Assembly (NCBI GenBank): GCA_963785255.1
Contig: CAWAUR010000002.1
Span: 558,001-622,000 of the forward strand
DNA length: 64,000 bases
Direction of reading: 5' to 3'
Source of the DNA: Bog-159 sp963785255
Lineage (GTDB): Bacteria; Acidobacteriota; Terriglobia; Bryobacterales; Bryobacteraceae
Shown here: one piece after another, positions 57,806-64,000 of the stretch
Position numbering within the stretch: the stretch's first letter is position 1
Layout of the letters: the number at the start of each line of letters is the position of its first letter
Made by a program: the position numbers and the translations under genes
The notes under the pieces: generated by a model
The model's database searches: none
The model's input: only the letters and a program-made list of their open reading frames with translations
Told to the model about the DNA's origin: nothing

Positions 57806-59221
57806 TTGAAAATCGGCTTTGTCAGTTTGGGCTGTCCCAAAAATCTGGTGGATAGCGAAGTCATGATGGGCCAGCTTGTGTCCCGCGGGCACGAGTTGAC
57901 GCCGCATCCGGACGAGGCCGACGTGTTGGTGGTCAACACCTGCAGCTTTATCGATCCTGCCAAACAGGAATCCGTCGATACCATCCTGGAGATGGCCGAG
58001 TACAAGAAGACCGGCCGAGCCAAGAAGCTGATCGTCGCGGGATGCCTGGTGGAGCGCTATCGCGGCGACATTCGCCGGGACATGCCCGAAGTGGACGCGC
58101 TGATCGGCACCAACGAACTCGACCGCATCGCGGCCCTTTGCGAGGGTTTGGCCGGCGACGGCGGTTCGCAAGCTGCGGCGCCGTACCTCTATCACGATCT
58201 GACGCCGCGTGTGCTCTCGACTCCCGGCCACTACGCTTACATCAAGATCGCGGAAGGCTGCGACCATCCGTGCTCGTTTTGCGTCATCCCGCAGTATCGC
58301 GGCAAGTTCCGCAGCCGCCGATTCGAATCGGTGATCGCGGAAGCTACCCGGCTCTTTCAGCAGGGTGTACGCGAGATCAATTTGATCGGGCAGGACACTA
58401 CCTGCTTCGGCGAAGACTTGGGCCTCACCGACGGCCTCGCACATCTGCTGGCGCGGCTCGCCCAAATCGAAACGCCGCGCGAAAAGTGGATTCGGTTTCT
58501 TTACGCCTACCCCAACAAGGTGACACAGAAGCTGCTCGACACCATCGCCGCGCACGATGCGCTGGTGAAGTATATCGACATGCCGCTGCAGCACGCGAGC
58601 GCAAGCGTGTTGAAGCGTATGAAGCGCGGCGCATCGGGCGATATTTTCCTGAAATTGATCGAGCGCATCCGCCGCACCATTCCCGGAGTGGCCATCCGCA
58701 CCAGCTTTATCGTGGGTTTTCCAGGCGAGACGGACAGCGATTTCGAGGAACTATGCGCCTTTGTGAAAGCCGCCAATTTCGACCGGCTGGGCGTATTTTC
58801 CTATTCCGACGAAGACACGAGCGCCAGTTATGCGCTCGATCGAAAAGTGGATGCCCGCGCCATTTACAATCGCAAGCGCCACCTGATGGCGTTGCAACGC
58901 AAGATTGCGCGCGCCCGCAATCGCAAGCTAGTGGGATCTGAAACAACGGTGCTGCTCTCCGGCGTCTCGTCCGAAACGGATCTGCTGTGGGAAGCGCGCA
59001 TGTCCACGCAAGCGCCTGAAATCGACGGTATGATGTTGATCAACGATTTCGAGGGCGCCGCCCCGCGTGCGGGCCAGATGCGCCGGTTGCGCATCACCGA
59101 AGCACACGATTACGATCTGGTGGGAACGCTGCTGCCCGCGAGCGAAGCGGATGTCCCGCCGCCGGGTCTGATTCAGATCGCCGGTCTCCCAACGGCAATT
59201 TCCGCTAGACTGAATGTATAG
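57806..59221 (+). CDS. rimO: Ribosomal protein S12 methylthiotransferase
   Basis: 471 residues from TTG 57806, where the family start KIGFVSLGCPKNLVDSEVMM begins; the open frame extends 23 codons upstream without similarity. N-terminal MTTase domain (Cys10, Cys46 in VVNTCSFID), radical SAM motif CDHPCSFC (C152, C156, C159), and a C-terminal TRAM-like domain. RimO adds a methylthio group to an aspartate of ribosomal protein S12 using two iron-sulfur clusters. The next small gene starts directly after its stop. Confidence 0.95.
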   Translation: MKIGFVSLGCPKNLVDSEVMMGQLVSRGHELTPHPDEADVLVVNTCSFIDPAKQESVDTILEMAEYKKTGRAKKLIVAGCLVERYRGDIRRDMPEVDALIGTNELDRIAALCEGLAGDGGSQAAAPYLYHDLTPRVLSTPGHYAYIKIAEGCDHPCSFCVIPQYRGKFRSRRFESVIAEATRLFQQGVREINLIGQDTTCFGEDLGLTDGLAHLLARLAQIETPREKWIRFLYAYPNKVTQKLLDTIAAHDALVKYIDMPLQHASASVLKRMKRGASGDIFLKLIERIRRTIPGVAIRTSFIVGFPGETDSDFEELCAFVKAANFDRLGVFSYSDEDTSASYALDRKVDARAIYNRKRHLMALQRKIARARNRKLVGSETTVLLSGVSSETDLLWEARMSTQAPEIDGMMLINDFEGAAPRAGQMRRLRITEAHDYDLVGTLLPASEADVPPPGLIQIAGLPTAISARLNV

Positions 59222-59452
59222 ATGACCATAGACGAACGCCTTGAAAAACTCGTGGAGCGCCACGAAGCCCTGGCGCAAACCGTCCAAATTATCGCCGGCA
59301 TGCAGCAGGAATCGGAAAGGCGCGAGCAGGAACGCGAAGCCAGGTATGCCGAGCGCTTCGCGACGTATGCCGAGCGCTTCGCCGCGAACGAAACACGCCT
59401 GGCCCAACTGATGGACACCATGAATCGCCTTGGGCGCGTCGCCAGCCCCTAA
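59222..59452 (+). CDS. Small coiled-coil protein
   Basis: 76 residues, almost wholly helical with heptad spacing: IDERLEKLVERHEALAQTVQ, then an R/E-rich centre with two copies of YAERFA (ARYAERFATYAERFAANETR). It begins the base after the rimO stop and is likely co-translated. Such short coiled-coil proteins occur in many bacteria with no known function. Confidence 0.6.
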   Translation: MTIDERLEKLVERHEALAQTVQIIAGMQQESERREQEREARYAERFATYAERFAANETRLAQLMDTMNRLGRVASP

Positions 59453-59490
59453 TCCCCAGCCCTCCGCCCCTGCGAGCCGATAGGCGAGCC

Positions 59491-59667
59491 ATGAAGTGCC
59501 CCATCTGCAAAAAAGAAGTTCAGCCCGGCGATCCCGAGGCCCCGTTCTGCAGCGAACGCTGCCGCATCATCGACCTGGGCAATTGGGCGTCCGACAAATA
59601 TGTGATTTCCACTCCGCTTCGCCCGGAAGAACTTCCAGAACAGGATGACGATGACGATCCGCGATAG
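59491..59667 (+). CDS. yacG: DNA gyrase inhibitor YacG-like zinc protein
   Basis: 58 residues. Four zinc-binding cysteines: C3 and C6 in MKCPICKKEV, C20 and C24 in PFCSERCRIIDLGNWASDKY, the last segment being the YacG hallmark (C-S-x-R-C-x-x-x-D-L-x-x-W). The acidic end QDDDDDPR is also usual. YacG inhibits gyrase in E. coli. It overlaps pgpA by 23 bp and may be coupled to it. Confidence 0.92.
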   Translation: MKCPICKKEVQPGDPEAPFCSERCRIIDLGNWASDKYVISTPLRPEELPEQDDDDDPR

Positions 59668-60124
59668 GCTCGCGGCCGTGATCGCCACATGGTTCGGCTG
59701 CGGCTATTCTCCGAAAGCGCCGGGGACAGTTGGATCCGCGGCGGCCATCGGCATCGCCATCCTGATCGCGCACTACGCAGGATGGCCGCCCATGGCATTC
59801 GCGGCTCTGGCAGCGGTAGTGTCGGTGCCCGGCATCTGGGCAGCGGGCGAAACCGCACGGCTGGCCAACATCAAAGATCCACAGTTCGTGGTGGTGGATG
59901 AGGTAGCCGGCCAATGGCTGGCGCTGGCCGGCGCGCGCGCACTCAATTGGAAATCGTGGCTGGCGGCCTTCGTCCTGTTCCGCCTGTTCGATATCTGGAA
60001 ACCCGCACCCGTGCGACAATTGGAATCGCTACCCGGAGGCGTGGGAATTGTGGCCGACGACCTGATGGCGGGTCTGTATGCCGCACTTGTCTTATTCCTA
60101 GCGGGATGCTTCAATCTTTATTAG
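59645..60124 (+). CDS. pgpA: Phosphatidylglycerophosphatase A
   Basis: 159 residues with three or four membrane helices. The family motif is split between the first part, ATWFGCGYSPKAPGTVGSAA, and the acidic block FVVVDEVAGQWLALAGA, followed by FRLFDIWKPAPVRQLESLPG and GVGIVADDLMAGLYAAL with the conserved DD. It removes phosphate from phosphatidylglycerol phosphate in the inner membrane. ATG 59645 or 59651 is the start, both inside yacG. Confidence 0.93.
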   Translation: MTMTIRDRLAAVIATWFGCGYSPKAPGTVGSAAAIGIAILIAHYAGWPPMAFAALAAVVSVPGIWAAGETARLANIKDPQFVVVDEVAGQWLALAGARALNWKSWLAAFVLFRLFDIWKPAPVRQLESLPGGVGIVADDLMAGLYAALVLFLAGCFNLY

Positions 60125-60128
60125 TAAT

Positions 60129-61157
60129 ATGCCCATTCGGAAGCAGGCCGACGGCCGTCCTCAAATCTCCCAGGTGAAGCCGGCAGCCGCCATCGTGGGC
60201 GGCGAGTTGGTCATTCAGGGAAAAGGCTTTGCGAAAACCGACCGGCCGCGCGTGACCATCGGCGACGTAGCCGCGCCAGTGGTGATCGGCTCGGATTCGC
60301 TGGTTATCGCCCGCGTGCCGGAAGGCGCTGCCGCCGGAGAATTGGTGGTAGCCAGCGGCAACCAGTCGAGTGAAGCGTGGTCCTGCGATATCGGCTTCCC
60401 CATCGCCGACAGTCTGCACCCGGTGGCCAACCCGGCCGTGGATGCCTTCGGCAATATCTACACCACCTTCAGCGGCTCGCGCGGCCAAAGCGTCGCCGTG
60501 GCCGTATTCAAAATCGATCTGAATTACAACGTGCGCCCGTTCATCAAAGAAATGATGAACGCCACCGGCCTGGCTTTCGATCATCAGGGCCTGCTGTATG
60601 TTTCGAGCCGCCACGATGGCGCCGTCTACCAGGTGACGCCCAACGGCAATACCAGCACGTTCGTGGAAGGCATGGGGGTGGCCACCGGCCTGGCGCTCGA
60701 TCCGGATGGCAGCTTGTACGTCGGCGACCGCCAGGGAACCATCTTCAAAATCAGCCCCGGCCGCCAGATCTTCGTCTTCGCCACGCTGGAACCGTCGATC
60801 TCCGCCTATCATTTTGCCTACGGCCCGGACGGGTATCTCTATGTGACCGGCCCCACTACTTCCAGTTTCGACTGCGTGTATCGCATATCCGATAAAGGCG
60901 AAGTGGAAGTCTACTATCGCGGACTGGGACGTCCGCAAGGCATGGCATTCGACGAAGAAGGCCGCCTGTACGTGGCCGCCCGGCTGGCGGGCCGTCAGGG
61001 TGTGGTGCGCATTAACACTGATCGTAAGGCCGAGTTGTTCGTCTCCGGCCCGGGGGTTGTCGGCTTGGCCTTCACGCCGTCGCGTTCGCTGGTGGTGGCC
61101 ACTACCAACGCCCTCTACCGCGCCGATGTAGGAATCAAAGGCAGACCCCTGTACTAG
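60129..61157 (+). CDS. IPT/TIG plus NHL-type beta-propeller protein
   Basis: 342 residues without a signal peptide. Residues 12-95 look like an IPT/TIG immunoglobulin-like domain (AAIVGGELVIQGKGFAKTDR). The rest is a six-bladed propeller with repeated blades of the type GLAFDHQGLLYVSSRHDGAV, GLALDPDGSLYVGDRQGTIF and GMAFDEEGRLYVAARLAGRQ. Such proteins are mostly binding or lactonase-like; no catalytic residue set is evident. Starts 4 bp after pgpA and ends 6 bp before cinA, in one operon. Confidence 0.82.
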   Translation: MPIRKQADGRPQISQVKPAAAIVGGELVIQGKGFAKTDRPRVTIGDVAAPVVIGSDSLVIARVPEGAAAGELVVASGNQSSEAWSCDIGFPIADSLHPVANPAVDAFGNIYTTFSGSRGQSVAVAVFKIDLNYNVRPFIKEMMNATGLAFDHQGLLYVSSRHDGAVYQVTPNGNTSTFVEGMGVATGLALDPDGSLYVGDRQGTIFKISPGRQIFVFATLEPSISAYHFAYGPDGYLYVTGPTTSSFDCVYRISDKGEVEVYYRGLGRPQGMAFDEEGRLYVAARLAGRQGVVRINTDRKAELFVSGPGVVGLAFTPSRSLVVATTNALYRADVGIKGRPLY

Positions 61158-61163
61158 CTCCCG

Positions 61164-62399
61164 ATGACCGCCGAAATTATCGCTGTAGGTTCCGAGCTAT
61201 TGACTCCGCAGCGCGTGGACACCAACTCGCTGTATCTTACCGATCAACTTAACGGATTGGGCGTAGAAGTAGTTACTAAGTCGGTGGTGGGTGACGACCA
61301 GGACCGTCTGTCCGACGCCGTTCACCGCGCCGTCTCGCGCTCTGAAATCGTGATATTGTGCGGCGGCCTGGGACCCACCGAGGACGATCTTACGCGCGAC
61401 GCGGTAGCCGCCGCGCTCGGCCGCAAACTGATCTATCATCCGGAAATCGCCGCGCTGCTCGAACAACGGTTTGCGCTAATGAAGCGCAAGATGGTGGAAG
61501 TCAATAAGCGGCAGGCATTCATTATCGAAGGCGCCGAGATCCTGCCCAACGACCGCGGCACCGCGCCGGGCCAGTGGATCGACGAGTCCCACGCGCACGT
61601 GATGCTGTTGCCGGGTCCGCCGCATGAGATGAAGGCCATGTTCACGCGGCAGTGCCTTTCGCGGCTGACGCGCGTGGTGCCGCGCCAGGCCATTCGCACG
61701 CTGGTGTTCCGCGTGGCGGGCATGCCCGAGTCCGACCTCGATCAGCTTATCGCGCCTGTCTACAAGAAATACCAGAATCCCGCAACCACGATTTTGGCCG
61801 CGGCCGGAGATATCCAAATTCACCTGCGCGCGCGCTGCTCCACCGAAGTAGAAGCGACCGCGCTTTTGGCAGAGGTAGGCGGACCTATTGAGTTGCTGCT
61901 TGGCGACCGTATCTATTCGCGCAACGGCCAGTCACTCGAAGAGGTGGTCGGTGAAAAGCTGCGCGAGCGGCATCAGACGCTTGCGGTGGCCGAGAGTTGC
62001 ACGGGCGGATTGCTGGGTGAGCGCATTACCTCGGTTCCCGGCAGCTCGGCTTACTTTCTGGGCGGATTTATTACTTACAGTAACCGCATGAAAGCGGAGT
62101 GTCTGGGCGTGCCGGAAGAGACCATCGCGCAGTTCGGCGCAGTAAGTAACGAGACCGCGCAAGCTATGGCCTTGGGCGCGCGGCGGCGCACGGGGTCGAC
62201 TTATGCGCTGGCGATTACCGGCGTGGCTGGGCCCGATGGCGGGACCGAGCAGAAACCCGTGGGGACCGTGCATGTGGGTCTGGCGGATCCGGGCGGATGC
62301 CAGGTGTTGCACCGCCAGTTCATCGGCGACCGTACGCGGATCAGGCAGTTCAGTACGCAGATGGCGTTGGATATGTTGCGGCGTAAGCTGTCCATGTGA
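61164..62399 (+). CDS. cinA: CinA-like protein (nicotinamide-nucleotide amidase / ADP-ribose pyrophosphatase)
   Basis: 411 residues. N-terminal MoCF-like domain (AEIIAVGSELLTPQRVDTNS, ILCGGLGPTEDDLTRDAVAA and LLPGPPHEMKAMF) and C-terminal amidase domain (TLAVAESCTGGLLGERITSV, FLGGFITYSNRMKAECLGVP, ALAITGVAGPDGGTEQKPVG). The C-terminal domain deamidates nicotinamide mononucleotide to recycle NAD; in several bacteria the gene is linked to competence or DNA damage. Full length. A family B repeat follows its stop by 18 bp. Confidence 0.95.
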   Translation: MTAEIIAVGSELLTPQRVDTNSLYLTDQLNGLGVEVVTKSVVGDDQDRLSDAVHRAVSRSEIVILCGGLGPTEDDLTRDAVAAALGRKLIYHPEIAALLEQRFALMKRKMVEVNKRQAFIIEGAEILPNDRGTAPGQWIDESHAHVMLLPGPPHEMKAMFTRQCLSRLTRVVPRQAIRTLVFRVAGMPESDLDQLIAPVYKKYQNPATTILAAAGDIQIHLRARCSTEVEATALLAEVGGPIELLLGDRIYSRNGQSLEEVVGEKLRERHQTLAVAESCTGGLLGERITSVPGSSAYFLGGFITYSNRMKAECLGVPEETIAQFGAVSNETAQAMALGARRRTGSTYALAITGVAGPDGGTEQKPVGTVHVGLADPGGCQVLHRQFIGDRTRIRQFSTQMALDMLRRKLSM

Positions 62400-62417
62400 G
62401 TTGGCGGCCTGCGTATT

Positions 62418-62525
62418 GTGGGGCAGCCACTCGGGCTGCGGCGGCCTCTCAGGCCGCCTGACAACATCTCCTCGAACACCGGCAGGCGGGCTGGGAGCCC
62501 GCCGCAGGCAGAGTGCCTGCCCCAC
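62418..62525. repeat. Complete family B inverted unit
   Basis: Outer arms GTGGGGCAG (62418) and CTGCCCCAC (to 62525), with inner stems GGCGGCC-TCTCA-GGCCGCC and GGCGGGC-TGGGA-GCCCGCC. It lies between two convergent genes, and the stop of the right-hand gene (62529) lies only 3 bp away. Confidence 0.85.
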
Positions 62526-62528
62526 AAT

Positions 62529-64000
62529 TTACCGGTCGAGCAAACCGCCAAACAGCGGCTTCCCCGCCGTCGATGTACGGAACGCGAACACCGCCAACCC
62601 GATCAGCGACAGAACTGTCAGCAGCGACGCTGTACCATACCACGCTCCGAAATCCGTCGTGCACGCCAGCGCCAACATGGTATCCGTCACGAAGGCGCAC
62701 ACGATCACCGCCAGAAAGCCGTAGCGCAACAGCAGCAGCACCAGAATTCCATAGATCAGAATATTGGTCGAAGTGGCGACCAGGGGATGCCCGCTAGAAA
62801 GCCCTTTGATGCCGGCAAACACCAGCACGAAGGCAATCGCCGCCAGCCATTCTCTGCGCAAAATCACGCGTAAGAGAAACAGCAGAAGCAGGAAAATCAC
62901 CCCGCCGGTAAGGGCATCCAAGCCATGACTCAGATACTGGCTGGCGAACTTCGGCAGGCTCACCAGCGCCATCAACTTCGGCGCCGCGCTCGGGCTTTCG
63001 CCGGCGCGCATGACAATGCCGTTGCCCGCCGCGATCAGCAGGTCGTAACCCACGCCCACCAGGATGCCCGCCAGAATGTCGCGGCCCACCAGCGGATCGC
63101 GCCATCCGCCGCTCAGCGCGCGCGTCCAAGTGATAATCGTCTGGGGCCAATGCCGCCGCACGAACGGCTCCAGCGCCATATAAGCCAGCCAGAGTTGCGC
63201 GCCGGCCAACAAGGCGCGCGCAGCGGCTATGGAGAACAGATCCACTTCTTGCGGCCATGCCACGTGATGCGCGCCGCACAGCCACACCCCCATACTCAAA
63301 ATAAACGCCGCACTGGCCAGGCGGAAGGCGCCTTGTTTGTCGCCGCGCCCCAGCCGCAGATTGCGCCACGACAGCAGCGATCCCGCCACCATCATCAGCA
63401 GGAACATGGAGGTCCACAGAATGTCGTTGGCGCGTTGCGAGGCGCTGCGCGCCGGAGGCCGCTCGCGATCGGCGTTCGACCACGGTCCGATGATCGCAAA
63501 ATAGACGGGCTTCGCGTGCCACCAGGCGGCCTCGATACGGATAGGATTCTCCGGCCGTCCCGGAAAAATCCCCGTCCATGCCGCGCGACGATCGGCCATC
63601 GCGAGTGGCGTCCAGCGCGGTTCGGCGGGTTTGAACTGCGCCGGATCGAGACCGGCTGCGGCGAACAACGGCGCGGGATCGGGTGGGGTCAGGCTGGCCG
63701 TTCGATCTTCGATTTGCGGCGGCAACGCTTCGAAGTTCGTCAGCCGCCCCGCCTGGTCCAGCGACAACGAGAGCATGCCCGAAATCCGCGATGGCGGATC
63801 TTCCAGGTCCACAACTCCCGGCCCATCAAATTGGTCGGTCTTGAGCGACTGCGGGCTCTCCCGGTACCAGAACGAGACCGGCGACGGGTGTCCGTTGGCG
63901 ATCTGGGTCCAATCGAGATGCGCCGGAAGGTGGCTGTCCAGATAGCGAATGTAAGGACTCGAATAATGCAAGCCCCAGGCGCGATCGACGGGCGGCGTGG
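62529..64000 (-). CDS. C-terminal part of a large membrane protein (acidobacterial kinase-type tail), cut by the window edge
   Basis: At least 490 residues; the frame is open to the right edge (VDRAWGLHYSSPYIRYLDSH near the edge), so the start lies outside the window. The visible N-terminal 160 residues are a soluble beta-rich domain; then about eight membrane helices begin with ILWTSMFLLMMVAGSLLSWR, with the typical loop NLRLGRGDKQGAFRLASAAF and then LEPFVRRHWPQTIITWTRAL and DPLVGRDILAGILVGVGYDL. I recall these loops from the C-terminal membrane region of acidobacterial Ser/Thr protein kinases, so the missing part may be a kinase domain. That is inference. Confidence 0.65.
   Translation of the reverse strand, partial: TPPVDRAWGLHYSSPYIRYLDSHLPAHLDWTQIANGHPSPVSFWYRESPQSLKTDQFDGPGVVDLEDPPSRISGMLSLSLDQAGRLTNFEALPPQIEDRTASLTPPDPAPLFAAAGLDPAQFKPAEPRWTPLAMADRRAAWTGIFPGRPENPIRIEAAWWHAKPVYFAIIGPWSNADRERPPARSASQRANDILWTSMFLLMMVAGSLLSWRNLRLGRGDKQGAFRLASAAFILSMGVWLCGAHHVAWPQEVDLFSIAAARALLAGAQLWLAYMALEPFVRRHWPQTIITWTRALSGGWRDPLVGRDILAGILVGVGYDLLIAAGNGIVMRAGESPSAAPKLMALVSLPKFASQYLSHGLDALTGGVIFLLLLFLLRVILRREWLAAIAFVLVFAGIKGLSSGHPLVATSTNILIYGILVLLLLRYGFLAVIVCAFVTDTMLALACTTDFGAWYGTASLLTVLSLIGLAVFAFRTSTAGKPLFGGLLDR

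Noticed and set aside
57472..57855. A 127-codon frame before and overlapping rimO
   Set aside because: Basic, low-similarity translation, overlaps the well-supported rimO start in another frame and lacks a ribosome binding site.
1..64000. CRISPR array
   Set aside because: The dispersed repeats are far apart, occur in both orientations and have no regular spacers; the only tandem arrays (755-790, 21982-22030) have no spacers.

Overview
The window looks like chromosomal DNA of an Acidobacteriota member, most likely from the Solibacter/Bryobacterales side. Evidence: high G+C, two large duplicated FtsX-type permeases of the 'acidobacterial duplicated orphan permease' kind (one with a PadR regulator), many acidobacterial-type hypothetical proteins, and very many short dispersed intergenic repeats. 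No rRNA, tRNA or CRISPR array was recognised by eye.

Layout. 1-323: decayed 5' end of a Cas3-type helicase gene running off the left edge. 873-3836: YdcH-like protein, rimI, an epimerase-like protein, an exported protein and a cytochrome c. 3858-6283: a complete insertion sequence with 33-34 bp ends and an 8-bp target duplication; its transposase joins a DruA-like domain to a Tn5/IS4 DDE domain and is split near its C-terminus by an A9 tract. 6450-7762: FAH-family and MaoC-family proteins. 7856-12370: the rpmH-rnpA-yidD-yidC-khpB-mnmE block (ribosome, RNase P, membrane protein insertion, tRNA modification). 12442-18133: permease, divergent MarR regulator, secreted GH13 amylase and a membrane protein. 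18137-22444: secreted M16 peptidase, a sigma-like protein with a zinc-finger-like tail, and a PilZ protein. 22581-28749: the glycine cleavage operon gcvT-gcvH-gcvPA-gcvPB with a GT39-like membrane protein at its end. 28818-30391: broken antitoxin/toxin pair, then a PIN protein with an unknown partner. 30488-42728: amino-acid permease, YwaF-like protein, YyaL-like protein, tpx, murJ, YihY, an amidohydrolase and the second permease, followed by padR to 43080. 43110-46661: relics (a prolyl oligopeptidase fused by deletion to a methyltransferase tail, and a TonB-receptor barrel). 46710-53015: Q/G-rich membrane protein, sigma-54 activator, methyltransferase, ECF sigma operon and a POTRA-only secreted protein. 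53153-56561: lpdA-lipB-E2, which together with gcvPA/PB/H/T supply lipoate attachment and E3 activity for glycine cleavage and a 2-oxoacid dehydrogenase. 56561-57377: nucleotidyltransferase relic and an intact toxin-antitoxin pair. 57806-62399: rimO, small coiled-coil protein, yacG, pgpA, a beta-propeller protein and cinA. 62529 to the end: C-terminal half of a large membrane protein.

The most unusual layer is the repeats. Family A (GAGCCGCGACCGT, one variable base, AGGGAGCGGT) occurs about 15 times and does more than fill gaps: it carries the Shine-Dalgarno sequence of lpdA, of the divergent POTRA gene and probably of gcvPB, and it encodes the C-terminal residues of GcvPA and of a methyltransferase. 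Family B (GTGGGGCAG...CTGCCCCAC hairpins, with a GTAGGACAGGCC variant) sits between genes, supplies stop codons, and is read through at the start of the GT39-like gene.
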